From: Actinomycetales bacterium
GTDB taxonomy: Bacteria; Actinomycetota; Actinomycetes; Mycobacteriales; Micromonosporaceae
NCBI GenBank assembly: GCA_002919305.1
Contig: PKFB01000024.1
Location: 163,371 to 227,370 of the forward strand
DNA: 64,000 nt
Reading direction: 5' to 3'
This document shows, piece after piece, positions 18,864-28,620 of this stretch. Within the stretch, counting starts at the first letter, position 1, and every line of letters begins with the position of its first letter. The position numbers were made by a program, and so were the translations under genes. The notes beneath the pieces are model-generated. The model was not told the DNA's origin, made no database searches, and saw only the letters and a program-made list of their open reading frames with translations.

Positions 18864-20680
18864 GCGTCACCACCGCGGCCACCCCCCGAACCGACTCTCC
18901 ACGGACAGAGTCACCCGCTTCGGAATCCACCCTGCAGACCCTGCGTCGCGGGCTGGCGTTGTCGCCGGAGCTGCGCTGGGGCCTGGCCGGCACCCTGGCG
19001 CTGGCGCTGCTGGCCACCGCCGGTCGGGTGGCGGTTCCGGTGGCGGTGCAGCTGGGAATTGACCATGGCATCCGGGCCGCCGGCGGTCCGGACATGGAGG
19101 TACTCACCCTCATCGCCGCGGTCACCGCCGGGGTGCTGGTCGTGACCGTGGCCTGCACGTACCTGATGAATGTCCGGCTGTACCGGGTCTCTGAGACCGC
19201 GCTGGCGGGGCTGCGGGCCCGTACCTTCCGGCACATCCACGACCTGTCGATGCTGCATCAGCAGGCCGAACGGCGCGGCTCGCTGACCTCCCGGGTCACC
19301 AGCGACATCGATCAGATGAGTCAGTTCCTCCAAATGGGAGGAATGGCCCTAATCGTCAACACCGGCCAGCTGGTGATCGCCACCGCCATCATGCTGATCT
19401 ATTCCTGGCAGCTCACCTTGGTGGTGTACGCGGCGTTCGCTCCTCTGGTGTGGCTGGTGCGGCACTTCCAGCGTCGCTTGGGGGCGGCGTACTCCCTGGT
19501 GCGGCGCCGGGTGGGGACGCTGCTGGCCGCCATCTCCGAAAGCGTGGTGGGGGCCGAGGTGATCCGTGCCTACGGGGTGCGGGAGCGTACCCGCCGCCGG
19601 TTGGATGACGCGATCGAGCGGTACCGCGTGGCGCAGTTCCGGGCGCTGCAAATCAGCGTCTTCACCTTCTCCGCGGGAGAGTTGACCGCCGGGCTCGCCA
19701 ACGCCGCGGTGATCGTCACCGGGGTTCTGCTGGGGGTGGACGGTGACCTGACCGTGGGTGAGCTGACCGCGTTCCTGTTCTTAGTCGCGCTGTTCGTCCA
19801 GCCGGTGCAGATCGCCACCGAGGTGCTCAACGAGGCCCAGAACGCCATCGCGGGGTGGCGGCGGGTGCTCGACATCATCGACACCGCGCCGGACGTGGCC
19901 GACCCTGGCGAGGCCGGGCGTGACCTGCCGCCGGGGCCGATCGGGATCACCTTCTCCCACGTTCACTTCGCCTACCCCGGCGGGCCGGAGGTGCTGTCCG
20001 ATGTGGACCTGACCATCCCACCCCGAACCCGGGTGGCGGTGGTGGGGCAGACCGGTAGCGGCAAGAGCACCTTCGCCAAACTGCTGACCCGGCTGATGGA
20101 CCCCACCCGGGGTGAGGTGCGGCTGGCGGGCATCCCCCTGACCGACGTGCGGTTCTCCTCCCTGCGACGTCGGGTGGTGATGGTGCCGCAGGACGGCTTT
20201 TTGTTCGATGACACGGTGGCGGCCAACATCCGCTTCGCCAACCCCGACCTCAGCGACGACGATCTTTACCTGGCCTTTTGCGAGCTGGGGCTGGAGGACT
20301 GGCTGGACAGCCTGCCGGCGGGCCTGCGGACCCAGGTAGGGGAACGGGGTGAGGCGCTGTCGGTGGGGGAGCGGCAGTTGGTCGCGCTGGTGCGGGCGTA
20401 CGTCGCCAACCCGGATCTGCTGGTGCTGGATGAGGCGACCAGCGCGGTGGACCCGGCCACCGAGGTACGCCTGGCCCGGGCCTTGGACGCGGTGACGCGG
20501 GGCCGCACCACGGTCGCGATCGCGCATCGACTGTCGACGGCGGAGGCGGCCGATGAGGTGATCGTGATGGATAAAGGCAGGGTGGTGCAGCGTGGCCCGC
20601 ACGCCGTCCTGGTCGCCCAACAGGATTCGGTGTACGCGCGGTTGCACGCCTCCTGGCTGGAGCAGACCCGCTCCAGTTGA
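18860..20680 (+). CDS. ABC exporter half-transporter with the catalytic Glu and His
   Basis: A 606-residue membrane-ABC fusion that starts within the stop of its partner. It has six membrane segments (about 40-325) and an ABC domain with Walker A GQTGSGKS at 396-403, Walker B with Glu525 in LLVLDEATSAVD, and His556 in VAIAHRLST. The signature is LSVGE (500-504) instead of LSGGQ. With its partner it therefore forms one consensus site (its Walker motifs, the partner's LSGGQ) and one degenerate site. This fits a heterodimeric type IV exporter such as BmrCD, TmrAB or TM287/288. The hydrophilic 30-residue N-terminus is rich in Thr and Ser. Confidence 0.9.
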   Translation: MSVTTAATPRTDSPRTESPASESTLQTLRRGLALSPELRWGLAGTLALALLATAGRVAVPVAVQLGIDHGIRAAGGPDMEVLTLIAAVTAGVLVVTVACTYLMNVRLYRVSETALAGLRARTFRHIHDLSMLHQQAERRGSLTSRVTSDIDQMSQFLQMGGMALIVNTGQLVIATAIMLIYSWQLTLVVYAAFAPLVWLVRHFQRRLGAAYSLVRRRVGTLLAAISESVVGAEVIRAYGVRERTRRRLDDAIERYRVAQFRALQISVFTFSAGELTAGLANAAVIVTGVLLGVDGDLTVGELTAFLFLVALFVQPVQIATEVLNEAQNAIAGWRRVLDIIDTAPDVADPGEAGRDLPPGPIGITFSHVHFAYPGGPEVLSDVDLTIPPRTRVAVVGQTGSGKSTFAKLLTRLMDPTRGEVRLAGIPLTDVRFSSLRRRVVMVPQDGFLFDDTVAANIRFANPDLSDDDLYLAFCELGLEDWLDSLPAGLRTQVGERGEALSVGERQLVALVRAYVANPDLLVLDEATSAVDPATEVRLARALDAVTRGRTTVAIAHRLSTAEAADEVIVMDKGRVVQRGPHAVLVAQQDSVYARLHASWLEQTRSS

Positions 20681-20898
20681 GCTTCAGTCGACTCTGGTCC
20701 GTGGGTGTCCACGAGGTGGCCCGGTCGTGCCCAGGAGCGGCGCCATGTGGGCGCCCGACGGATCACGACTCGACAGCTCACCACGTGATGAGCGCTTAAC
20801 AAGATCGACATCGGTGCGCGGGGCGGTTGGCGTGTGCGACCCCGCGTACCCTCGTCTTGATTTTTGATCTTTCATCGGGCGACCAATGGAGCGACGCG

Positions 20899-21699
20899 AT
20901 GCGACGGGTGCTAGTGACCGGGGGGTCGAGTGGGATCGGCCGGGCCGTGGTGCAGCGGTTCGCCCGGGAAGGCGACGTGGTCTGGCTGACCTACCGGCAC
21001 GGTCGGGAGCGGGCCGAGGCGCTGTTGGCGGAGTTGCCCGGGGAGGGGCACCAGGCGTTCGAGCTGGCGCAGGGCGAATGGGACAGCCACCAACGGTTGT
21101 TGCAGTCCCTGCCCGGCCCGGTGGACATCCTGATCAACAACGCCGCGGTCGGCTCGAAGACGGTGGAGAATTACGCGCCCGCCGAGCCTCATCTGCAGGA
21201 TGAGGCGTTCCTGCGGATCAACAGCGTCGGACCGTTGTGGTTGATCCAACAGATCGTGCCGGGTATGCGGGAACGCGGCTACGGCAAGGTCGTCAACATC
21301 GCCAGCGTCGGAGGCGGGATCGGGCAGTTTCCCGGGTTCCGGCTTGCCGACGGGATGAGCAAGGCGGCGCTGGTGTACCTGACCCGCCAGTTGGCGGCGG
21401 AGCTCACCCACGATCCGGTGGAGGTATTCGCAGTCTGCCCCGGGGCGGTCCACACTCCGATGTTCCAGGCCAGCACCCTCAACGCCATCCCGACCGAGCA
21501 ACGCGCGGCGTTTGAAGCTCGGCTGCCCAAGGGGCGGCTGATTCAGCCTGAAGAGATCGCCGACGTGGTGTGGTGGCTGTGCACGGAGCAGGCACGGGTG
21601 CTGCACGGGGCGGTGCTGGACGCCTCCATGGGGCTGGGCGTGCATCCGGGCCTGCTGACAGGGGTCTCGATCGACCGGGGCGCCGCAGGGCCGCACTGA
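20899..21699 (+). CDS. SDR-family protein lacking the catalytic tyrosine
   Basis: A 266-residue Rossmann-fold protein with TGGSSGIG at 7-14, the NNAAV segment at 80-84, Asn108 in RINSVG and Ser136 in NIAS. The usual Tyr-x-x-x-Lys reads Asp151-Gly-Met-Ser-Lys155, so the catalytic Tyr is replaced by Asp. The cofactor-binding frame is otherwise intact. I chose the ATG at 20899, with GGAG upstream, over an in-frame start at 20827 that adds residues outside the fold. An ACC-synthase-like PLP gene follows 96 bp downstream. The two may share a pathway, but no product is known to me. It may use another acid/base or act as a non-catalytic binding protein. Confidence 0.85.
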   Translation: MRRVLVTGGSSGIGRAVVQRFAREGDVVWLTYRHGRERAEALLAELPGEGHQAFELAQGEWDSHQRLLQSLPGPVDILINNAAVGSKTVENYAPAEPHLQDEAFLRINSVGPLWLIQQIVPGMRERGYGKVVNIASVGGGIGQFPGFRLADGMSKAALVYLTRQLAAELTHDPVEVFAVCPGAVHTPMFQASTLNAIPTEQRAAFEARLPKGRLIQPEEIADVVWWLCTEQARVLHGAVLDASMGLGVHPGLLTGVSIDRGAAGPH

Positions 21700-21795
21700 G
21701 CCGCAGAGCCCCTAAAAGGAGCCCAAAGGATACAGCCCTACGGCCGGCGAAGACCGGCGGGTGAGGGAACACGACGAGCGAAAGGACGGCTGCCG

Positions 21796-23013
21796 ATGGT
21801 GTCACGCCGGGTTAAAGCGTTCACGGCCGAGCCACCTGCGCTGGTGACGGCGCATTTTCGGGTGGAGCAGCGCCCCTACCACCCGGATAAGGACCCGGGT
21901 GGGTACGTCAACTTCGGCACAGCCGAGAACCGCCTGGTGTGGGACCTGCTGGCGCCGATCCTCACCGGCCCTCGTCCGGTCACCGCGGAAGACACCCGGT
22001 ACGCGCCGTTATACGGCGCAGCCGCCACCCGCGAGGCGATCGCGGGCTACCTGAACCGGTACGGCGGGCCCTCGGTGGACCCCGACGACATCATCGTGGT
22101 CAGCGGGGCGTCGGCGGCGTTGGACATCATCTCGTACATCCTGTGTGACCCCGGCGACGCGATCGTGGTGCCCGCGCCCTACTACGGGGGTTTTGACCCG
22201 GACCTGACTGGGCGGACCGAGGCACGGATCGTGCCCGCGCCCCTGGCGTACCCCTTCTGGGTAACCGGTGACGCCGTCGAGGCGGCGGTGACGCAGGCGC
22301 GCCGGGACGGCTTAACGGTCCGGGCGATCGTCCTGAGCTCCCCCCACAATCCGGTGGGGCACGTCTACCCACCCGACACGCTCCGGGAGGTCGTCGAGGT
22401 GGCGGAGCGGCACGACCTGCACTTAGTAGCCGACGAAATCTACGCCGGCTCGGTGTTCGGCTCCCGGCCTTTCACCAGTTTCCGGACGGTGACGGACAGT
22501 CCACGGCTGCATCTGGTGTGGGGGATGGCCAAAGACTTCGGAGTGTCGGGTTTCAAGGTCGGCGTGCTGCACACCCGGGACCCCCAGGTACGCGCCGCGG
22601 CGCGGATCCTGGCCGGGTTCGCCCCAGTGTCCACCGACACCCAAGTGATCGCGCGGAGGATGCTGGCCAACGCCGACGCGTTCCTGACCGAGAGTCAACG
22701 CCGGTTGGGGGTGGCGTACGCGCACATCACCGAGCTGCTCACCGCCCACGGCATCCCGTTCGTGCCCGCGGAGGGTGCCTTCGCCGTCTGGGTGGACCTG
22801 CGCGGCTGGCTGTCGGCGCCGACGTTCGAGGCCGAGATGGAGCTGTGGGAGCAGGTCTACCGGGCCAAGGTGAGCATCTCCCCGGGCCGGACGTTCCACA
22901 GCCCGGAGCCGGGATGGTTCCGCATCTGTTTCCCGTCGGATCCTGTGGTCGTCACCGAGGGCATCACCCGGCTGGGGCGGGTCCTGGCGGAGCGCTCCTC
23001 GACGACGCGCTGA
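21796..23013 (+). CDS. ACC-synthase-like fold-type I PLP enzyme
   Basis: A 405-residue class I/II aminotransferase-fold protein that most resembles 1-aminocyclopropane-1-carboxylate synthases. The signs are GYVNFGTAENRL at 36-47, SSPHNPVGHVYPP at 181-193, DEIYAG at 213-218 and Lys246 in GMAKDFGVSGFKVG. AAAGGA lies 10 bases before the ATG. Besides making ACC, enzymes of this clade can be plain aminotransferases or carry out beta/gamma-elimination or gamma-replacement in vinylglycine and other unusual amino-acid pathways. Its neighbour is an SDR without Tyr, and a TetR regulator converges on it. Confidence 0.8.
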   Translation: MVSRRVKAFTAEPPALVTAHFRVEQRPYHPDKDPGGYVNFGTAENRLVWDLLAPILTGPRPVTAEDTRYAPLYGAAATREAIAGYLNRYGGPSVDPDDIIVVSGASAALDIISYILCDPGDAIVVPAPYYGGFDPDLTGRTEARIVPAPLAYPFWVTGDAVEAAVTQARRDGLTVRAIVLSSPHNPVGHVYPPDTLREVVEVAERHDLHLVADEIYAGSVFGSRPFTSFRTVTDSPRLHLVWGMAKDFGVSGFKVGVLHTRDPQVRAAARILAGFAPVSTDTQVIARRMLANADAFLTESQRRLGVAYAHITELLTAHGIPFVPAEGAFAVWVDLRGWLSAPTFEAEMELWEQVYRAKVSISPGRTFHSPEPGWFRICFPSDPVVVTEGITRLGRVLAERSSTTR

Positions 23014-23055
23014 CGATCCGGCGGCGTGTTGACAGCCTGACCGCGCTCGCCGGCG

Positions 23056-23712
23056 TCACGATTCTCGCGGTTCTGCGGCCTCAACAGGCGACGCCTTCCA
23101 GGTGGCGCTGTCCTGATCCGGCGCCGGCGGCAGCGGCATGGTCAGGTAGCGCTGGATGGTCGGGCCGTACACCGACACCAGCCACTCAACCGGGGCACCG
23201 GCGAGCGGTTCCAGGCGCAGCACATACCGGATCATGGCCAGGCCGACCAGTTGGGAGGCCACCAATGGCAGCCGGAGCGTGGCGTCCGGTAGATGCAGCG
23301 CGTCGGCGATCCGACGCAGGATCTGGGTGGTCAGAAAGTCCCGCAACATGCGGGCCGACCACTCGTGGTTGAGCGCGCTGCGCAACAACGCTACTCCGGC
23401 CGTACCGGCCGGGCTGTCCCAGATACTCACAAACAGGCGGATCAGCCGCTCACCCAGCCCATCGGGGCCGCCTTCGAGCAGGTCAGGCAGGACCGTCCCC
23501 GGATCGATAGGGAAGTGCAGCGCGGCCACAAACAGCTGGTCTTTGGAGCCGAAGTAGTGGTGAACCAGGGCGGGGTCGACCCCGGCGGCCGCGGCGATCT
23601 GTCGAATGGAGGCCTTGTCGAACCCATGTTGAGCGAACGCGGACCGGGCGGCCGCGAGAATCGCCTCACGGGTGCCCGACCGGCCCGGCCGGCGACCGGT
23701 ACGCGCCATCAC
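23056..23712 (-). CDS. TetR-family transcriptional regulator
   Basis: A 218-residue repressor. The N-terminal helix-turn-helix (residues about 12-58) reads TREAILAAARSAFAQHGFDK, then IRQIAAAAGVDPALVHHYFGSKDQLF, followed by a C-terminal ligand domain of the TetR_C type (GTAGVALLRSALNHEWSARM). AGGAG lies about 7 bases before the GTG; an ATG follows directly and could also serve. It converges with the ACC-synthase-like gene, 42 bp away, and is divergent from the PadR gene. The target and ligand are not evident. Confidence 0.88.
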   Translation of the reverse strand: MMARTGRRPGRSGTREAILAAARSAFAQHGFDKASIRQIAAAAGVDPALVHHYFGSKDQLFVAALHFPIDPGTVLPDLLEGGPDGLGERLIRLFVSIWDSPAGTAGVALLRSALNHEWSARMLRDFLTTQILRRIADALHLPDATLRLPLVASQLVGLAMIRYVLRLEPLAGAPVEWLVSVYGPTIQRYLTMPLPPAPDQDSATWKASPVEAAEPRES

Positions 23713-24031
23713 TGCTCACTCCTGACCGTTGTCGCTGCCCCGCCGCGCCAGTGCCGTCATCAGCGTGCGCCACATGCGCTTTCCACCTCGGTGTCGAGGC
23801 CGACCGTCGGTGGTCCGGCCACGGGACGGGATACCGGGATTATCGGAAACCCAGCGCGACCGGACCACGAACAGCGGGCTATTTATCCCTCGGAGAGGCG
23901 GATAGCGGCCGAAAGCGGAATATAGGCGGGCGGCGTTACCTCCGGCGTTACCTGTGGCGAGAGGGGGAACGCGGTGGACGTAGCATCACGCCGTGACGTG
24001 CCCCGACGTCATGGCGGAGGTGCCGGTCGAG
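23713..24031. other. Divergent intergenic region between the TetR and PadR genes
   Basis: About 319 bp with no credible gene. The segment around 23880-23960 carries purine-rich stretches and GGCGTTACC twice in tandem (23931-23939 and 23943-23951), a possible short repeat near the PadR promoter. GTG and ATG codons at 23993 and 24011 are alternative starts for PadR. Confidence 0.3.
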
Positions 24032-24628
24032 ATGTCTTTGAGGCACGGACTACTCGGTCTCCTCGCCGAAGCACCCGCTAGTGGGTACGACCTGACTCGC
24101 CGGTTCGCCGAGGTGCTGGGCCCGGTCTGGCCGGCCCGACACCCGCAGATCTACGCCGAACTGACCCGCTTGGCCGACGAAGGGCTCATCGAGGTCGCCA
24201 GTCGCGGGCCCCGAGGGCGTACCGCGTACCGGATCACCGACGCCGGACTGGCCGAGGTGCGACGCTGGCTGGCCCACACCGAAACCGACCACACGCTGCG
24301 GGTCGAGGGGGTGCTGCGTTCAGTTTTCTTCTGGCTGATGTCCCCACAGCAGCTGCAGCGGCATCTGCAGCGGGAAGTTGCGTTTTACACCGAGATGGCG
24401 GCGCGCTACCGCCGCCTGGCCGAGGCCGAAGACCGGGGGGAGTACGGTGATGAGCCACCGGTTCGGTCCCTGAGGCTGGCGGTGGAGGCCGGAATCCGCC
24501 TGTATGAGACGCTCGCGGACTGGGCGCGGTGGGCCGCCACCCGCCCGATCACCGCACCGGCGTCGACCGCCGCACCGGCCACGTCTGCGGACCCCACGGA
24601 GCCGGCGGCGGGGACCGGGGCAGAATGA
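24032..24628 (+). CDS. PadR-family transcriptional regulator
   Basis: A 198-residue PadR protein. The winged helix ([21 protein letters not shown], split here as [14 protein letters not shown], then [15 protein letters not shown]) is followed by a C-terminal helical half ([20 protein letters not shown]) and an Ala/Pro/Thr-rich tail. I chose the ATG at 24032, where PadR proteins usually begin, with GGAGG 11 bases upstream; GTG at 23993 or ATG at 24011 would add 13 or 7 residues. Its stop overlaps the hisI ATG, so it is translationally coupled to hisI-trpE. Whether it regulates that operon is unknown. Confidence 0.82.
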   Translation: MSLRHGLLGLLAEAPASGYDLTRRFAEVLGPVWPARHPQIYAELTRLADEGLIEVASRGPRGRTAYRITDAGLAEVRRWLAHTETDHTLRVEGVLRSVFFWLMSPQQLQRHLQREVAFYTEMAARYRRLAEAEDRGEYGDEPPVRSLRLAVEAGIRLYETLADWARWAATRPITAPASTAAPATSADPTEPAAGTGAE

Positions 24629-25062
24629 GTGCCGTGACGCCTACCATCCGTCCATCGTCCCTGGACCCTCGGATCGCGGCGCGGCTCAAGCGGGACGCCG
24701 CTGGCCTGATACCCGCTGTCATCCAGCAGTACGACACCCGTGAAGTGCTGATGGTGGGCTGGATGGACGACGAGGCGTTGCACCGTACCTTGACCACCGG
24801 TCGAACCACATTCTGGTCACGCAGCCGGCAGACGTACTGGGTCAAGGGGGAGACCTCCGGTCACGTCCAGCATGTCAAGTCCGTGTCGTTAGATTGCGAC
24901 GGTGACACGCTGCTGGTGCTGGTCGACCAGGTAGGACCGGCCTGCCACACCGGCAGTGAGTCCTGCTTCACCGGCCGGGAGCTGCCGCTGGGAGAGGCCG
25001 GCGGCCGCGAAACCGACCACGACGCCGAGCAGCGGGTCGACCAGCGGAAGGAGTCCCAGTGA
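24625..25062 (+). CDS. hisI: Phosphoribosyl-AMP cyclohydrolase HisI
   Basis: A 145-residue enzyme that opens the purine ring of phosphoribosyl-AMP, the third step of histidine synthesis. It has [12 protein letters not shown] at 41-52, [19 protein letters not shown] at 62-80, the metal ligands Asp90, Asp92 and Asp94 in LDCDGD, and Zn cysteines Cys91, Cys107 and Cys114 (DCD, ACHTG, SC). It is a HisI-only protein without a HisE domain. The ATG overlaps the PadR stop and its own stop overlaps the trpE GTG. The hisI-trpE order is common in actinobacteria. Confidence 0.93.
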   Translation: MSAVTPTIRPSSLDPRIAARLKRDAAGLIPAVIQQYDTREVLMVGWMDDEALHRTLTTGRTTFWSRSRQTYWVKGETSGHVQHVKSVSLDCDGDTLLVLVDQVGPACHTGSESCFTGRELPLGEAGGRETDHDAEQRVDQRKESQ

Positions 25063-26564
25063 CCTCCGGTGCCGTGTCGCCTTCGGAAGAAGAATTCATC
25101 GCCCTCGCCGCTGGTCGGCGTGTGGTGCCGGTGACGCGTCGGCTGCTGGCCGACTCCGAGACCCCGGTCGGGGTCTACCGCAAGCTCGCCGGCGGCCCCG
25201 GCACCTTCCTGTTAGAGTCCGCCGAGCAGGGCGGCACCTGGTCCCGCTACTCCTTCGTGGGGGTGCGCAGTATCGCCACCCTGACCACCCACGACGGGAA
25301 AGCGCGCTGGCTCGGGTCGCCTCCGGCGGGCGTCCCCCTCGACGGTGACCCGGTGGCGGTGCTGCGGGAAACGATCAGCGCGCTGACCTCCCCCCGCGTA
25401 CCCGGGCTGCCGACGCTGACCGGCGGCATGGTCGGGTTCCTCTCCTATGACGTGGTACGCCGCTTCGAAAAGCTCCCTCAGCTGGCCGAGGATGATCTGG
25501 GCTTCCCCGAGCTGGGGATGATGCTGGCCACCGACCTGGCCGCGCTCGACCACGTCGACGGCTCCCTGTTGTTGATCGCCAACGCGGTGCTGCCACCTGA
25601 GGCGTCCGAGGCGCAGGTCCGGGCCGCCTACCACCAGGCGACCGGGCGGCTGGACGCGATGACCACCGCCTTGTCCCGGCCGAACCCGCCGATGGTCTCC
25701 GTCATGGAGAAGGTCGCGGCGCAGCATGTGGTCGGCCGGACCCCCGAGGGCGGGTACGCCAAGGCGGTTGAGGTGGCCAAGGAGGCGATCCGGGCGGGGG
25801 AGTGCTTCCAGATCGTGCCGTCCCAACGGTTCGAGACTGAATTGACCGCCGACCCGCTCGACGTGTACCGGGTGCTGCGCGCCACCAACCCCAGCCCGTA
25901 CATGTACTTCCTGCGGTTCGACGGGTTCGACATCGTCGGCTCCAGCCCGGAGGCGCATCTGAAGGTGACGGGGCGACGCGCTCTGCTGCACCCGATCGCA
26001 GGAACTCGGCCCCGGGGCGCCACCCCGGCCGAGGATGCCCGCCTGGCCGCCGAGTTGATCACCGACGCCAAGGAACGGGCCGAGCACGTCATGCTGGTGG
26101 ACCTGGGCCGCAACGACCTGGGGCGGGTGTGCGTGCCCGGCACCGTTGAGGTGCCGGAGTTTATGGAGATCGAGCGGTACAGCCACGTCATGCACATCGT
26201 CTCCACGGTGGTCGGGGAGCTGGCCGAGGATCGGACAGCCTTCGATGCCCTGGTCGCTACCTTCCCGGCGGGGACGTTGACGGGCGCGCCGAAGGTACGC
26301 GCGATGGAGATCATCGAGTCTCTGGAGCCGACCCGGCGTGGGCTGTACGGCGGGACGGTGGGGTACTTCGACTTCGCCGGTGACTTGGATATGGCGATCG
26401 CGATCCGGACCGCGTTGATCCGAGACGGTTGGGCGTACGTGCAGGCCGGGGCCGGGGTGGTGGCCGACTCCGATCCCGCCACCGAAGACGCCGAGACCCG
26501 CAACAAGGCCGCGGCGGTGTTGTCGGCGATCGCCTCAGCGCAGACCCTCCGACCGGCCAGGTGA
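25059..26564 (+). CDS. trpE: Anthranilate synthase component I TrpE
   Basis: A 501-residue chorismate-utilising enzyme that, with a glutamine amidotransferase, makes anthranilate. The N-terminal half carries LLESAEQG, part of the tryptophan feedback site. The C-terminal catalytic half has [45 protein letters not shown] and [18 protein letters not shown]. The GTG overlaps the hisI stop. No trpG (component II) or trpD lies in this window, so they must be elsewhere. It is followed without a gap by the Trp-associated membrane protein. Confidence 0.95.
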   Translation: MTSGAVSPSEEEFIALAAGRRVVPVTRRLLADSETPVGVYRKLAGGPGTFLLESAEQGGTWSRYSFVGVRSIATLTTHDGKARWLGSPPAGVPLDGDPVAVLRETISALTSPRVPGLPTLTGGMVGFLSYDVVRRFEKLPQLAEDDLGFPELGMMLATDLAALDHVDGSLLLIANAVLPPEASEAQVRAAYHQATGRLDAMTTALSRPNPPMVSVMEKVAAQHVVGRTPEGGYAKAVEVAKEAIRAGECFQIVPSQRFETELTADPLDVYRVLRATNPSPYMYFLRFDGFDIVGSSPEAHLKVTGRRALLHPIAGTRPRGATPAEDARLAAELITDAKERAEHVMLVDLGRNDLGRVCVPGTVEVPEFMEIERYSHVMHIVSTVVGELAEDRTAFDALVATFPAGTLTGAPKVRAMEIIESLEPTRRGLYGGTVGYFDFAGDLDMAIAIRTALIRDGWAYVQAGAGVVADSDPATEDAETRNKAAAVLSAIASAQTLRPAR

Positions 26565-27292
26565 GCACGGTGGGATCAGCCAAGGGTGGGATCCGGGAAC
26601 TGACGGCCGCCGTGCTGGCTTGCACGGTGGGCGCTGGTGGTGCGCTGATCGCCGCTACACGGGACTGGGCGGTCGAGATCACGCCGCGTCCAGCGCCTCT
26701 GTCGCCGCTGCGGGAGGTCAGCACCGGCGCGACGGTGGCGCCGTGGCTGCCTGCTCTGGGGCTGGTGGCCCTGGCGGGAACCGCCGCCCTGGTCGCTACC
26801 CGGGAGAGTGGGCGCCGCGTTATCGGCGTCTTCCTGATCGCGGTGGGCTTGGGGATCGCGGTTGCCTCTGGCTTTGGGTGGGCGGCCAGCGCGGCCGAAC
26901 AGTCTGTTGTGGACAGTGTGGTGTGGCCGGTGATGGCGCTGGCGGGTGGGCTCCTGGTGAGCGCGACGGGAGGCTTCGCGCTGGTACGCGGGTCCGGCTG
27001 GCCCGTGATGAGTAGACGTTACGAGCGCCCTACCTCCGAGAACACCACGGTTCGATCCGCTTCCTCAACCGAGCTGCCGGACGTTGACCTGTCCGGGTTT
27101 GAGCGCCTGTCTGACCAGGTCGTGATCTGGGGGGAGCGGAAACCGACGCGGACGGAGCGGCCACGTCAGGAAACCCAGCGGAGGGTGGGGCGTCCCGAGG
27201 AGCCCGGCCCGTCGATCCCTCAGGACAGCGCGGAGTTCTGGGACGCCTTGGATCGCGGTGAAGATCCCACCGCGGATCCCCCGTCCCGGTGA
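26561..27292 (+). CDS. Trp-region conserved membrane protein (TIGR02234 type)
   Basis: A 243-residue protein with four membrane segments (about residues 10-30, 50-75, 85-110 and 120-145) and a long charged cytoplasmic tail. Its position directly after trpE, its size and its topology match the actinobacterial Trp-associated membrane protein family, whose function is unknown; a link to tryptophan or its precursors is inferred only from conserved neighbourhood. The GTG at 26561 overlaps the trpE stop; the longer in-frame opening at 26429 lies inside trpE and is not needed. Confidence 0.85.
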   Translation: MSTVGSAKGGIRELTAAVLACTVGAGGALIAATRDWAVEITPRPAPLSPLREVSTGATVAPWLPALGLVALAGTAALVATRESGRRVIGVFLIAVGLGIAVASGFGWAASAAEQSVVDSVVWPVMALAGGLLVSATGGFALVRGSGWPVMSRRYERPTSENTTVRSASSTELPDVDLSGFERLSDQVVIWGERKPTRTERPRQETQRRVGRPEEPGPSIPQDSAEFWDALDRGEDPTADPPSR

Positions 27293-27459
27293 TATCACCG
27301 CCTGGACGCACTCTCCCTCAGCCACGAACTCGGTCACGAACCCGAACCACGCCAGAAGCGGAACGCGGACGGCGGAAGCTGTGTCGTGCCTACGCACCGT
27401 AGCAGCAGCCTGGCGTACCTCTATTATTTTGGAATTCTGGAATATTGGAGGGAGTCGCC

Positions 27460-28587
27460 ATGGTCACCAGACGCCAGCTGCTCGCCACGGCTGCGGCCGC
27501 GACCGCCGTCACCCTGACCGCACAGCCGGCCGTCGCCGCGTCGTCACCAGACACCTCGACCCCTGAAGGGTGGCTGGAGTGGATCGCAACTCACCGCCAC
27601 GACGTCGGCTTGGCGCTTGTGGACGGCCACGGCGGGTGTCTTGTCCACCGGGACCGGGCCGCGCAACCGTTAGCGTCGGCCATCAAAGTGATCCACCTGG
27701 TCGGGTACGCCAGGGCCGTGGCGCGTGGCCAGTTGGATCCCCACCAACAGGTGCGGATAGGTGACTGGGAGGCGCACTATCTGGCGGCCAGGCACGTGCC
27801 GTTCCCCACCGACGGTGGGGCGCACGCACAGGCCTTAGCGGATCTCGGGATTCCCACCGACCCGGACAACCCGTACTGGGCGGCCGATCCCGATGAGCGG
27901 GTGCGGCTCGATGACTTGGTCTACGCGATGATCACGTACAGCGATAACGCCGTGCCCGATTATCTCCAGACGCTGCTGGGGCGACCCGCGCTGCGGCAGG
28001 CGGCGGAGGCCGGTGGCTGGTCGCGCCCCGATCTGCGTTCGTTACTGGGCGAATTCCTCCTGCTGATCCTGCCCGAGTACGCGCCCAGGGAAGGGGCGCC
28101 GCTGGCGGTGCGGGACCGGATCGGGCAGCAGCTGGCGCGGCGGTTCCTGAGCGACGCCGACTTCGCAGCCGAGGCACGCCGTCGAATCCCGGAGATCGGT
28201 GGTTACGAGGCGCAACGCCGGTGGGCCGCCGGGTTGAACGCCGGCAGCGCTCGGCAGCTGATGCGCCTGCACCACGCCCTGGCCAGCGGCGACTACCACC
28301 CACGGGAGGCCGGCGACATCGCACGCGACCACCTGGAGCGGCCGCTCAGCCAGTACCTGCCCCCGGGCGTACTCGGCATCGGTTTCAAAGGAGGCTCCGT
28401 ACCCGGGGCGCTCACGGTGGGTATGAGCGTGCGCCGCGACGACGGGACTGTCGGCGCGCTGGGCCTGCTGGTACGCGGGGTCGACTTCACTGATTTCACC
28501 CACGCCGATCAGCTGGCCGTGCTCGCCATCCAGGCCCTGCTGGACCCGACCTGGACGGCCAGGCTCGCCGCCGCGCTCCGGGACTGA
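27460..28587 (+). CDS. Tat-exported class A beta-lactamase-like serine hydrolase
   Basis: A 375-residue secreted protein. The N-terminus MVTRRQLLATAAAA is a twin-arginine signal with a likely cleavage after AVA near residue 27. The penicillin-binding triad is present: Ser73-x-x-Lys76 in ASAIKV, Ser161-Asp-Asn163 in YSDNAVPDY, and a KTG-like Lys-Gly-Gly in GFKGGSVPG. It may be a beta-lactamase, a peptidase or an esterase; there is no clear Omega-loop Glu motif, so resistance cannot be claimed. GGAGGGAG lies 6 bases before the ATG, in an AT-rich stretch. It lies between the two halves of the trp cluster. Confidence 0.82.
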   Translation: MVTRRQLLATAAAATAVTLTAQPAVAASSPDTSTPEGWLEWIATHRHDVGLALVDGHGGCLVHRDRAAQPLASAIKVIHLVGYARAVARGQLDPHQQVRIGDWEAHYLAARHVPFPTDGGAHAQALADLGIPTDPDNPYWAADPDERVRLDDLVYAMITYSDNAVPDYLQTLLGRPALRQAAEAGGWSRPDLRSLLGEFLLLILPEYAPREGAPLAVRDRIGQQLARRFLSDADFAAEARRRIPEIGGYEAQRRWAAGLNAGSARQLMRLHHALASGDYHPREAGDIARDHLERPLSQYLPPGVLGIGFKGGSVPGALTVGMSVRRDDGTVGALGLLVRGVDFTDFTHADQLAVLAIQALLDPTWTARLAAALRD

Positions 28588-28620
28588 GGGCGCCGCCGAC
28601 CTGAACCACCCCTGGCCCGA

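Noticed and set aside
27445..27459. TTG at 27445 as the start of the serine hydrolase
   Set aside because: The ribosome-binding site GGAGGGAG overlaps it, and the twin-arginine signal begins properly at the ATG at 27460.
27445..28587. Beta-lactamase resistance gene
   Set aside because: The SxxK, SDN and KGG motifs are present, but the class A Omega-loop motif is not clear, so a resistance role is not supported.
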